Assembly (NCBI GenBank): GCA_028683995.1
Contig: JAQUGU010000012.1
Location: 9,319-15,463 of the forward strand
Direction: 5' to 3'
From: Syntrophomonadaceae bacterium
GTDB taxonomy: Bacteria > Bacillota > Syntrophomonadia > Syntrophomonadales > Syntrophomonadaceae
DNA length: 6,145 nucleotides
A model generated the notes under the pieces. It had not been told where the DNA came from and searched no databases. It was given only the letters and a program-made list of their open reading frames with translations. This document shows positions 1-6,145 of the stretch, one piece after another (position 1 is the stretch's first letter; each line of letters begins with the position of its first letter). A program made the translations under genes and the position numbers.

Positions 1-83
1 TTAATACGAAATAGGCTCTGATAACAAAGTTGTCTTGTAAATAACCTCGAATTTAGAACTTGATTAATTGTTTAGAGTTGAGA

Positions 84-258
84 AGTAAGGGGTGCTCAGA
101 AATTGGAGATTCCTCTACTGCAGTAAACCCGATGCAACCATTTTCATACGTGGTTGCGTATGCCCGGCACTTAGCAGTGGTAAATACCCACCAACTCGGG
201 TGAAGATTGGGTTGAGTGCCGCCGTATGCCGGGCAGACATGAGGGGGCACCCCTTACT
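84..258. repeat. Nested palindromic element (MITE-like repeat or structured RNA) abutting the lonB stop
   Basis: The element is bounded by a perfect 12-bp inverted repeat, AGTAAGGGGTGC at 84-95 and its complement at 247-258; the outer match continues imperfectly to the lonB stop codon. Inside lie further inverted pairs: TGCCCGGCA (161-169) with TGCCGGGCA (227-235), GCAACCA (134-140) with TGGTTGC (151-157), and a 10-bp palindrome TACTGCAGTA (116-125). CGTATGCCCGGCA (157-169) also recurs directly at 223-235 with one mismatch. Smaller hairpins fit at 177-191 and 189-202. As RNA this would fold as a closed multibranch structure. No transposase, clear target-site duplication or terminator T-run is visible. 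It could be a non-autonomous mobile repeat or a structured 3' UTR or small RNA; I do not recognise a named family. Positions 1-80 beyond it are AT-rich with no feature that I can support. Confidence 0.6.
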
Positions 259-259
259 C

Positions 260-1888
260 CTAACCGACAAAGACGTTTTCCAGCACTTCGCCTACTTCAT
301 GGACCGGTATAATGTCAATATCCTGATATTCCGAAAATATATCCAACCAGTTTTCAGCGGGGATAAAAACTCTCTTTAATCCCGCCTTGCGGGCTGCATC
401 CACCTTGCTGATAACCCCTCCCACCGGTTTTACCTTACCATGAACTGATATTTCTCCAGTCATAGCTACCATGTTGTCAACGGCTCGCCCAATAACACTG
501 GAATAAATAGCGGTAGCCATGCTTATACCAGCTGATGGGCCATCAACCGGTATACCACCGGGAAAGTTAAGATGGATATCAAAGTCATCTATATTAAGTT
601 GAAACTGGGAACGCAGTACGGTTAATACGTTTTCGACCGCACCCCGGGCCATGCTCTTACGGGTATATCTGCGCTCGTTTGAACCCACTTGTTCCTCTTC
701 TATCACACCGGTAACGGTCCATTTGCCCTTACCCGGGGTAACTGGGATACTGGCAGCTTCAACTTCAATAAGGGTACCTACATTAGCCCCATATACGGCC
801 AGGCCATTAACCGTTCCTATCACTGGTTCTTTACCAGGTTTAACTTCTGGGCGAGGAGCAAAACGACCGTTATTGACTACCTTTTCAATTAGGGCCTTGT
901 TTATAATACTGCTCTTGTTAACCTGGGCGATACCGGCGGCTAGCTGTATCATGTTTACCGCTTCCCGACCATTGGTGGCATAACGAATAATATCCTCTAG
1001 TGCTTCCGGAGTCAATTTACACATTATTTTATTAGCTGCGTTACTGGTAATGATTCTGATATCTTCTTTATCCAGGGGAGAGAAGAATACTTCCATACAA
1101 CGCGAACGTAAAGCTGGGGGAAGCTCATCCGGCATCCGGGTAGTAGCGCCCACCAATCTAAAATCGGCTGGTAAACCGTTGTTAAATATATCGTGGATAT
1201 GAGCGGGAATGTTTTTATCGTTTTCATTATAATAGGCACTTTCCAGCATCACCTTGCGGTCTTCTAATACCTTGAGCAGTTTGTTCATCTGGGTAGGGTG
1301 CAGTTCACCAATTTCATCAATAAAGAGTACACCCCCATGAGCCTTGGTACAGGCCCCTGGTTTAGGCTGGGGAATGCCAGCAGAACCCATTGACCCGGCG
1401 CCCTGATAAATGGGGTCATGCACTGAGCCAATCAGGGGATCGGCAATATTGCGCTCATCGAATCGGGTGATGGTAGCATCCACTTCCACAAATTTAGCTT
1501 CTTTGTTAAAAGGCGAAAGACTGTTTTTTTTAGCTTCTTCCAGTACCAAACGGGCGGCAGCAGTTTTACCTACCCCAGGGGGTCCATAGATTATTACATG
1601 CTGGGGGTTATAATTGCAAAGAGCTGACCTTAGTATATCAATCCCCTCAGGTTGACCTACTACATCATCCATAGTAGCCGGACGGGTAAGGCTGGAGAGC
1701 GGTTCCGTTAACCTGATGTTACGCATTTGTTTTAGTTTACGGGTCTCTTTTTCCGCCTCTCTTACCACTACGGTTTTCCTGCTTTGCTGACCCTTTAACA
1801 AATTCCAAAAATACATTCCGATAATAATTGCAAAAAACAGCTGTATTAGATACAGTATGCCACCATACTTAATAAAGAAACTACTCAT
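260..1888 (-). CDS. lonB: ATP-dependent protease LonB, membrane-anchored
   Basis: This is a AAA+ serine protease of the Lon family that lacks the large N-terminal substrate domain of LonA. Its 542 residues run in this order: a hydrophobic membrane segment at about 10-31, a short basic and charged linker, the AAA+ module, and the Lon peptidase domain (about 350-540). Visible motifs are Walker A GPPGVGKT (102-109), Walker B VLFIDE (187-192), sensor-1 GATTR (247-251), candidate arginine fingers R261/R263 and sensor-2 R308. The peptidase dyad is Ser452 in DGPSAG and Lys495, spaced 43 residues as in E. coli Lon. The length is close to B. subtilis LonB (about 552). The B. subtilis protein is made in the forespore and sits at its membrane; a similar role here is inference. 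A terminator separates it from clpX, so it is probably transcribed on its own. The start is ATG, 12 nt after a strong AAGGAGG, with an AUG-stop in between. The gene is intact. Confidence 0.97.
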   Translation of the reverse strand: MSSFFIKYGGILYLIQLFFAIIIGMYFWNLLKGQQSRKTVVVREAEKETRKLKQMRNIRLTEPLSSLTRPATMDDVVGQPEGIDILRSALCNYNPQHVIIYGPPGVGKTAAARLVLEEAKKNSLSPFNKEAKFVEVDATITRFDERNIADPLIGSVHDPIYQGAGSMGSAGIPQPKPGACTKAHGGVLFIDEIGELHPTQMNKLLKVLEDRKVMLESAYYNENDKNIPAHIHDIFNNGLPADFRLVGATTRMPDELPPALRSRCMEVFFSPLDKEDIRIITSNAANKIMCKLTPEALEDIIRYATNGREAVNMIQLAAGIAQVNKSSIINKALIEKVVNNGRFAPRPEVKPGKEPVIGTVNGLAVYGANVGTLIEVEAASIPVTPGKGKWTVTGVIEEEQVGSNERRYTRKSMARGAVENVLTVLRSQFQLNIDDFDIHLNFPGGIPVDGPSAGISMATAIYSSVIGRAVDNMVAMTGEISVHGKVKPVGGVISKVDAARKAGLKRVFIPAENWLDIFSEYQDIDIIPVHEVGEVLENVFVG

Positions 1889-1907
1889 TTTACATTTTTC
1901 CCTCCTT
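1886..1907 (-). promoter_or_regulatory. lonB ribosome binding site with intervening AUG-stop minimal ORF
   Basis: Reading the minus strand, AAGGAGG (1907-1901) is followed after 5 nt by an ATG (1895-1893) whose next codon is TAA (1892-1890). One base later comes the lonB ATG (1888-1886). The decoy ATG has the ideal distance from the Shine-Dalgarno site, while the lonB ATG sits 12 nt away. The lonB start is supported because the membrane segment follows directly, and no in-frame alternative start lies between it and the Shine-Dalgarno. Ribosomes could initiate on the two-codon ORF and restart at lonB, which would lower expression; that effect is inference. Confidence 0.7.
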
Positions 1908-1919
1908 GAATACTTCTAC

Positions 1920-1951
1920 TATTATTCCCGAAGCTGCATTCAAGGATTATC
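1920..1951 (-). promoter_or_regulatory. Candidate lonB promoter with sigma-F-like -10
   Basis: On the minus strand GGGAATAATA (1929-1920) fits the Bacillus sigma-F -10 consensus GGNNANAHTR at every position and lies 12 bp before the lonB Shine-Dalgarno. B. subtilis lonB is a known sigma-F gene. The -35 is poor: the best candidate, GATAA (1951-1947), resembles GYATA only loosely and is 17 bp away rather than about 15. A sigma-A reading (TTGAAT at 1943-1938 with TAATAG) has a spacer of only 13. A promoter is expected here because a terminator lies just upstream, but its class is uncertain. Confidence 0.25.
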
Positions 1952-1964
1952 TTTATGAGTAAGT

Positions 1965-1991
1965 AAAAAAAGGTAGCTTACGCTACCTTTT
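1965..1991 (-). terminator. Rho-independent terminator after clpX
   Basis: The minus strand reads AAAAGGTAGC, loop GTAA, GCTACCTTTT: a perfect 10-bp stem (1991-1982 with 1977-1968) running into seven Ts (1971-1965). The plus strand also ends in a short T stretch, so it may work weakly both ways. It lies 38 bp after the clpX stop and ends the tig-clpP-clpX transcript before lonB. Confidence 0.93.
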
Positions 1992-2029
1992 CCCATTTGG
2001 TGTAATTGCTTTTACAGGTTTAAAACCTA

Positions 2030-3277
2030 CTAATTTACTTTACGTCGGGCATCTACGGTCACCAGCAGAGGATTCTCTTTCTTTTCCACTACGTCTCTGG
2101 TAATAACTACCTTGGTAATATCAATACGTGAAGGTACTTCATACATTACTTCCAGCATAATATCTTCTATTATGGCGCGTAAGCCACGGGCACCTGTATT
2201 TCTGCGCATGGCTTCATCGGCAATAGCCTGCATGGCATCATCCATGAATTCCAAATCTACTCCATCAAGTTCAAATAGCTTCTTGTATTGTTTTACCAGA
2301 GCATTTTTCGGTTCAGTTAGAATTTTAACCAGAGATTCAATATCCAGAGCTTCCAGGGTAACGACTATAGGTACTCGGCCTACAAACTCCGGGATAAGGC
2401 CATATCGCAACAAATCCTGGGGAAGAATCATATTCAAAATCTCACCAATTTCTTTTTCTTCCCGTTTTTTTATGTCGGCGCCAAAGCCCATAACCTTCTC
2501 GCCCACCCGGTTCTGAATAATTTTATCTATCCCTTCAAAGGCTCCACCACATATAAACAGAATGTTACTGGTGTCTATCTGAATAAATTCCTGGTGGGGG
2601 TGTTTACGACCACCCTGAGGTGGCACACTGGCTACCGTACCCTCCAATATTTTTAATAGAGCCTGCTGTACACCCTCGCCGGATACATCCCGGGTTATAC
2701 TGGGATTATCAGTCTTGCGGGCAATTTTATCAATCTCATCGATGTAAACAATACCCTTCTCGGCTTTTTCTATATCATAGTCAGCCGCCTGGATAAGCTT
2801 AAGCAAGATGTTTTCCACATCCTCACCTACGTAACCAGCTTCTGTAAGAGAGGTAGCGTCAGCTATGGCAAACGGTACATTGAGTATACGGGCTAAAGTT
2901 TGGGCCAGTAATGTTTTACCACTTCCCGTAGGACCTAACATCATGATATTGCTCTTTTGCAGTTCTACATCATCAAGTTTCATTCCCAAATTTATTCTTT
3001 TGTAATGATTATATACAGCTACCGCCAGGGACTTTTTGGCCCGGTCCTGACCGATTACATAGTCGTCGAGAATCTCTCTGATTTCCTGAGGCTTAGGAAT
3101 ATCACCCAATTCAAAGCCCAGATCATCGGCCAGTTCCTCTTCGATTATTTCATTACAGAGTTCAATACACTCATCGCAAATATAAACTCCGGGACCAGCA
3201 ACCAGTTTTTTTACCTGATCCTGAGTTTTACCACAAAATGAACATTTCAACTGCCCTTTGTCATCCCCATATTTCAT
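2030..3277 (-). CDS. clpX: ClpX, ATP-binding unfoldase subunit of the Clp protease
   Basis: This is a hexameric AAA+ unfoldase that recognises substrates, unfolds them with ATP and threads them into ClpP; it acts in the cytoplasm. The 415 residues match the usual family length. The N-terminal zinc-binding domain has C12, C15, C34 and C37. The AAA+ module shows Walker A GPTGSGKT (115-122), pore loop GYVG (148-151), Walker B IVYIDE (176-181), the RKH pore loop (224-226), arginine finger R301 in PEFVGR and sensor-2 R364 in GARGLR. The ClpP-docking loop tripeptide is MGF (263-265), the equivalent of IGF in E. coli. The start is ATG with GAGGTGA upstream. It lies 32 bp after clpP, so the two partners are probably co-transcribed. 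The gene ends in tandem TAG TAG, followed by a short palindrome (2016-2028) and a strong terminator. No CtsR-type operator was seen. Confidence 0.98.
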   Translation of the reverse strand: MKYGDDKGQLKCSFCGKTQDQVKKLVAGPGVYICDECIELCNEIIEEELADDLGFELGDIPKPQEIREILDDYVIGQDRAKKSLAVAVYNHYKRINLGMKLDDVELQKSNIMMLGPTGSGKTLLAQTLARILNVPFAIADATSLTEAGYVGEDVENILLKLIQAADYDIEKAEKGIVYIDEIDKIARKTDNPSITRDVSGEGVQQALLKILEGTVASVPPQGGRKHPHQEFIQIDTSNILFICGGAFEGIDKIIQNRVGEKVMGFGADIKKREEKEIGEILNMILPQDLLRYGLIPEFVGRVPIVVTLEALDIESLVKILTEPKNALVKQYKKLFELDGVDLEFMDDAMQAIADEAMRRNTGARGLRAIIEDIMLEVMYEVPSRIDITKVVITRDVVEKKENPLLVTVDARRKVN

Positions 3278-3309
3278 ATTACTTTCACCTCTCTCTTTAA
3301 AGGAAAAGG

Positions 3310-3912
3310 CTATTTTTTACCAGCTTTCTTAGGATGGCTTATGACCTCATCTATGATACCATATTCCATGGCCTCTTTAGCAGTCATAAAATAATCCCTT
3401 TCTACATCATTTTGGATTTTATCCAGTTTCTGGCCGGTTCTTTCAGCCAGTATACGGTTTAAGGATTCTTTCATGGCTATAAGCCTGCGGGCATGAATCT
3501 CAATGTCAGTTGCCTGCCCTTGCATACCTCCCAAAGGCTGGTGAATCATTACTTCGGCATTGGGTAAGGCATACCTCTTCCCCTTCTGCCCTGCGGCCAA
3601 AAGAAACGCACCCATACTGGCGGCCATGCCTACACAGATGGTGGAAACATCTGGTCTAATGTACTGCATGGTGTCAAAAATGGCCATGCCCGCACTGATT
3701 GAACCTCCCGGGCTGTTAAGATAAATTGAAATATCTTTGTCGGGGTCTTCCGCTTCCAGGAAAAGAAGTTGAGCAATAACTAGGTTAGCCACAGTATCGT
3801 CTATGGCTGTGCCCAAAAATATTATTCTATCTTTGAGCAAACGGGAATAGATGTCGTAGGATCTCTCCCCACGATTGGTCTGTTCAACTACCATCGGAAC
3901 CAGATATGACAT
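3310..3912 (-). CDS. clpP: ClpP, ATP-dependent Clp protease proteolytic subunit
   Basis: This serine peptidase forms the two-ring tetradecameric chamber that degrades proteins delivered by ClpX or related ATPases. With the start chosen here it has 200 residues, normal for the family. The catalytic triad is visible as Ser99 in GMAASMGAF, His124 in MIHQP and Asp173 in ERDYF; the spacings of 25 and 49 equal those of E. coli ClpP. The N-terminal YLVPMVVEQ is the typical axial-gate segment. A longer frame with an upstream ATG at 3942 would add ten residues, but the strong GGGGTGAT ribosome site lies inside that extension and points to the ATG at 3912. It is placed 50 bp after tig and 32 bp before clpX, consistent with one operon. 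The gene is intact and ends in TAG. Confidence 0.97.
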   Translation of the reverse strand: MSYLVPMVVEQTNRGERSYDIYSRLLKDRIIFLGTAIDDTVANLVIAQLLFLEAEDPDKDISIYLNSPGGSISAGMAIFDTMQYIRPDVSTICVGMAASMGAFLLAAGQKGKRYALPNAEVMIHQPLGGMQGQATDIEIHARRLIAMKESLNRILAERTGQKLDKIQNDVERDYFMTAKEAMEYGIIDEVISHPKKAGKK

Positions 3913-3915
3913 GGT

Positions 3916-3929
3916 ATCACCCCTTCCTT
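3916..3929 (-). promoter_or_regulatory. clpP ribosome binding site that fixes the start
   Basis: AAGGAAGGGGTGAT on the minus strand ends 3 nt before the ATG at 3912. Its GGGGTGAT part pairs with the 16S tail with one mismatch. The upstream in-frame ATG at 3942 has no comparable site, so the shorter ClpP is preferred. Confidence 0.8.
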
Positions 3930-3962
3930 TAAAACTATTCATATTAGCATATAGTATTCTAA

Positions 3963-5300
3963 TTATTCACCAGTTTCTACTTCGCCGGTTTCCACGCTGC
4001 TATCCTCATTTTCCTTTTCAGTAATGATAGCATTATCCACCAGGTACTGAACGGCTTTGTCTATCTTCATGCTCTGTTCCAGGTCATCCATGATATCATT
4101 CATTCTTTCCCTGACCAGTTCCAGTTCTACCCCCATATCCTTTGCCATATTTTCTATCTGCTTGTTAATTTCTTCATCAGTTACGGTAAAACCTTTTTCC
4201 TCAGCTATTTTTTCCAACATAAAATTGATCCTGACAGTTTTCTCGGCGTCGGGCCGTAATTCACTATAAAATGCTTCCGGATTGCTGCCCGTAATCTGGA
4301 AATACTGTTCCAGGCTTAAACCCTGAGCTACCATTCTTTGCCCGAATTGTTCCAACATACGATCCAACTGAACACTTACTACCGCATCAGCTGCCTGTAT
4401 ATCGCATTTCCCAACAGCCTGTGCCAAAACCTCTTGCTTAATGAATTCCTGTTTACGGGCTTCAGTCATTTTCTCCAGGCCACTTTTGATATCTTCACGT
4501 AGCTCCGCCAGGGAATCAAACTGACTGACTTCCTGGGCAAACTCGTCATCCAGTTCGCGCATTTTTTTAGTTTCGATTTTCTTCACATTAACTTTGAAAA
4601 CCGTATCTTTACCTGCCAAATCTTCGGCATGGTAATCTGCCGGGAAGGTAACCTGTACATCTTTGCTTTCTCCGACTTTCAATCCTACCAGCTGCTCTTC
4701 AAAACCTGGAATAAAAGTATTAGAGCCCAGTTCCAACGGGTAATCGCTACCCTGGCCTCCAGGAAAGGCTTCTCCGTCTATGAAACCCTCAAAGTCAATT
4801 TCCATGGTATCACCAATTTCAGCTGGTTCTTCAGTTTTTTCAGATAGTTCGGCATAGCGGGAGCGTATTTCTTCCAATCTATTATCAACATCCTGGTCGG
4901 TGACCTGGAAATAAGGTATGCTGATTTCCAATCCTTCCAAATTAACCAATTCGAATTCCGGCTTAACTGCTACCCGGACCTGAAATTTAAAAAGCTTGCC
5001 ATCTTCGATTTCGTCAATATCAAATTCGGGCTGGGCCAAAGCCTTAATATTTAATTGTTCCAAAGCCTCTTCATAAGCCTCTGGAACTATTACTTCCAAG
5101 GCATCCTGATAGAGAATTTCCTTACCGTAATGGGCTTCCAAAAGCGGTCTGGGTACCCGTCCTTTACGGAAACCAGGAACACCAACCTGCTTAACCACTT
5201 TACGATAGGCTTTTTCCATTCCTTCTTCGAACTTTTCAGCATCCACTTCAATAGCTATGTATGCCTCACTGTTCTCTATTTTCTCTAATTTAGCCTCCAC
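3963..5300 (-). CDS. tig: Trigger factor, ribosome-associated chaperone and peptidyl-prolyl isomerase
   Basis: Trigger factor binds ribosomal protein L23 at the exit tunnel and shields nascent chains. The 445 residues show the usual three domains. The N-terminal ribosome-binding domain (about 1-115) carries the signature GFRKGR at 43-48. The FKBP-type isomerase domain (about 160-245) contains IGDTMEIDFEGF and the IPGFEEQLVG segment. The helical C-terminal chaperone domain runs from about 250 to 425. The acidic tail ends in a tandem VETGE (436-445). The start is GTG, set by AGGAGG 7 nt upstream and by MEAKLEKIE matching the family N-terminus. It probably leads the tig-clpP-clpX transcript. Upstream I see only a weak sigma-A candidate: TTGTGT (5410-5405), a 17-bp spacer and TAAATT (5387-5382), partly inside the tRNA terminator tail. 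The 140-bp gap to the tRNA holds no other gene. No CIRCE or CtsR site was found by eye. Confidence 0.97.
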   Translation of the reverse strand: MEAKLEKIENSEAYIAIEVDAEKFEEGMEKAYRKVVKQVGVPGFRKGRVPRPLLEAHYGKEILYQDALEVIVPEAYEEALEQLNIKALAQPEFDIDEIEDGKLFKFQVRVAVKPEFELVNLEGLEISIPYFQVTDQDVDNRLEEIRSRYAELSEKTEEPAEIGDTMEIDFEGFIDGEAFPGGQGSDYPLELGSNTFIPGFEEQLVGLKVGESKDVQVTFPADYHAEDLAGKDTVFKVNVKKIETKKMRELDDEFAQEVSQFDSLAELREDIKSGLEKMTEARKQEFIKQEVLAQAVGKCDIQAADAVVSVQLDRMLEQFGQRMVAQGLSLEQYFQITGSNPEAFYSELRPDAEKTVRINFMLEKIAEEKGFTVTDEEINKQIENMAKDMGVELELVRERMNDIMDDLEQSMKIDKAVQYLVDNAIITEKENEDSSVETGEVETGE

Positions 5301-5307
5301 TTATGCT

Positions 5308-5313
5308 CCTCCT
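5308..5313 (-). promoter_or_regulatory. tig ribosome binding site
   Basis: AGGAGG on the minus strand lies 7 nt before the GTG at 5300. This spacing supports the non-ATG start of trigger factor. Confidence 0.8.
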
Positions 5314-5400
5314 AACTAATAAGATTGCCCATGAACAGAAATTTTGCTCACTTTTTTTAAACAACCAGACTCTCTTTTTAGAATTTACCCTAGTTTAGGT

Positions 5401-5430
5401 AAAAACACAACACCCCGGCAATGCCGAGGT
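5401..5430 (-). terminator. Rho-independent terminator after tRNA-Gly
   Basis: The minus strand reads ACCTCGGC, loop ATT, GCCGGGGT, with one U-G pair in an 8-bp GC-rich stem, then GTTGTGTTTTT. It lies 10 bp after the tRNA 3' end and separates the tRNA from tig. Confidence 0.8.
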
Positions 5431-5440
5431 ATAAATTATC

Positions 5441-5515
5441 TGGAGCGGAAGACGAGATTCGAACTCGCGACCCTCGCCTTGGCAAGGCGATGCTCTACCA
5501 CTGAGCCACTTCCGC
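5441..5515 (-). tRNA. tRNA-Gly (anticodon GCC)
   Basis: The 75-nt gene folds as a full cloverleaf. The acceptor stem is GCGGAAG with CTTCCGC, the D stem GCTC with GAGC and GG in the loop. The anticodon stem is TCGCC with GGCGA around loop TTGCCAA, giving anticodon GCC at 5483-5481, which reads GGC and GGU. The T stem is GCGAG with CTCGT (one G-U pair) around TTCGAAT. The discriminator is U and the CCA end is encoded. It has its own promoter and terminator and stands alone between the lipoprotein gene and tig. Confidence 0.97.
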
Positions 5516-5537
5516 TTTTAATCAGTTCCACCTAATT

Positions 5538-5567
5538 AGAATAATGAAAAGTACCCTCGAAAGTCAA
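5538..5567 (-). promoter_or_regulatory. Sigma-A promoter for tRNA-Gly
   Basis: The minus strand has -35 TTGACT (5567-5562), an 18-bp spacer and -10 TATTCT (5543-5538). The expected transcription start lies about 15 nt before the mature tRNA 5' end, leaving a short leader for RNase P. No terminator is visible between the lipoprotein gene and this site, so some read-through is possible. Confidence 0.6.
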
Positions 5568-5594
5568 GTCCTATCCCACTAAAATAAATACTTT

Positions 5595-6125
5595 TTATTG
5601 GCCCCTTAATAGCTCACGGGTAGAACCATCCAGCTTACCGGTAATTGGTAAAGAATTATCTCTTTGGAAATCACGTATAGCAGCTTGAAACTCCAGTTCA
5701 CTGACCGGTTCTTTAAGATAGCCCAGCTCAACCAGCCTTTTCATTATTTGTACAAGTTCTTCCTGACTTAAAATCTGAATGGAAACTGCTTCCCAGTTAT
5801 CACTTGCCGGCTCATCCATAACCGGTAATTCAGGCGGTTGCGGAGCCTCCGGTTGACCAGGTGATTGCTGGGCTGATGGTTGAGCAGGCGGTTGGGCACG
5901 TTCGCTGCCGTATTTCCAGTGTTTCAGCTCCAGTATGTCTTCATTTTGTTCACCTACTGCTTCACCTGCCGGAGTCTTGCCGGTTTTCATTCCTTCAATA
6001 ATTTCCGTATCTTTGGGAATCTCTGTTTGAGCAGGGGGCACAGTACTTTCACGGCTGAAAGCCGCGCAACCGCTTACACAAAATAAGAGCAGCAGTATCA
6101 TACCAACTATAAGCTTTTTACCCAT
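5595..6125 (-). CDS. Putative lipoprotein with C-terminal peptidoglycan-binding-like domain
   Basis: The 176-residue product begins with a lipoprotein signal: basic MGKK, a hydrophobic core at about 5-17 and lipobox VSGC with the lipidated Cys at 20. It should be anchored to the outer face of the cytoplasmic membrane. A charged region (about 25-75) and a Pro/Gln/Ala-rich linker (about 77-102) lead to a C-terminal region (about 120-175). There, LGYL followed by AIRDFQRDNSLPITGKLD and TRELL resembles the PG_binding_1 fold found in many cell-wall hydrolases. No catalytic domain is present, so it may act as a wall-binding accessory or scaffold; the actual role is unknown. The start is ATG with GAGAGGGG just upstream, close to the window edge. 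The gene is complete and ends in TAA. What lies upstream cannot be seen, so operon membership is open. Confidence 0.85.
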   Translation of the reverse strand: MGKKLIVGMILLLLFCVSGCAAFSRESTVPPAQTEIPKDTEIIEGMKTGKTPAGEAVGEQNEDILELKHWKYGSERAQPPAQPSAQQSPGQPEAPQPPELPVMDEPASDNWEAVSIQILSQEELVQIMKRLVELGYLKEPVSELEFQAAIRDFQRDNSLPITGKLDGSTRELLRGQ

Positions 6126-6145
6126 TATTCCCCTCTCCCCGTTGC

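Noticed and set aside
84..258. Integron attC site or CRISPR remnant
   Set aside because: The outer ends do not fit the attC core consensus, and the repeats are inverted and nested rather than regularly spaced direct repeats.
92..379. Plus-strand 95-codon open frame across the palindromic element and the lonB 3' end
   Set aside because: More than 100 bases are antisense to the conserved LonB C-terminus, there is no good ribosome site, and the product is unrecognisable.
651..983. Plus-strand 110-codon open frame
   Set aside because: It lies wholly antisense to the LonB peptidase region, which is clearly coding.
2016..2028. AGGTTTTAAACCT palindrome after clpX as a second terminator
   Set aside because: The stem is short and AT-rich with effectively no loop, and no T-run follows it; the real terminator is at 1965-1991.
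2112..2516. Plus-strand 134-codon open frame, Ser-rich
   Set aside because: It is a shadow of clpX; its Ser/Ile-rich composition is what reversed clpX codons would give.
3913..3942. Ten-residue N-terminal extension of ClpP from the ATG at 3942
   Set aside because: The strong Shine-Dalgarno lies inside the extension and the shorter form matches family N-termini.
5301..5400. CtsR or HrcA (CIRCE) heat-shock operator before tig
   Set aside because: No GGTCAAA heptad pair and no TTAGCACTC inverted repeat can be found by eye.

Overview
The window comes from the chromosome of a low-to-moderate GC Firmicute, most likely a clostridial anaerobe. That assignment is inference from three things: the gene order tig-clpP-clpX-lonB, strong Shine-Dalgarno sites, and a membrane-anchored LonB of the Bacillus/Clostridia type. 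A Syntrophomonas-like relative is possible but not shown. All genes lie on the minus strand, so transcription runs from high to low coordinates.

Region by region, in the direction of transcription: 6125-5595 encodes a small lipoprotein with a Pro/Gln-rich linker and a C-terminal peptidoglycan-binding-like domain. Next come a promoter (5567-5538), a tRNA-Gly(GCC) gene with encoded CCA (5515-5441) and an intrinsic terminator (5430-5401). The protein quality-control block follows: trigger factor (tig, GTG start at 5300), clpP (start best placed at 3912) and clpX (start 3277). The gaps of 50 and 32 bp suggest one transcript. A strong hairpin terminator (1991-1965) ends that unit. lonB (1888-260) therefore probably has its own promoter, and its leader holds an unusual AUG-stop in front of the real start. 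The last 259 bases hold a roughly 175-bp nested palindromic element (84-258) that abuts the lonB stop codon, then about 80 bases of AT-rich sequence in which I see nothing.

How the genes work together: trigger factor meets nascent chains at the ribosome exit tunnel. ClpX unfolds tagged or misfolded proteins and feeds them to the ClpP peptidase chamber. LonB is a separate membrane-anchored AAA+ protease, which in Bacillus subtilis is linked to the forespore. The key catalytic and nucleotide-binding residues checked in ClpX, ClpP and LonB are intact, so this is an ordinary, functional proteostasis locus. The least explained items are the palindromic element after lonB, the open reading frame that crosses it, and the lonB leader. 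I found no evidence of a wholly new multi-gene system.
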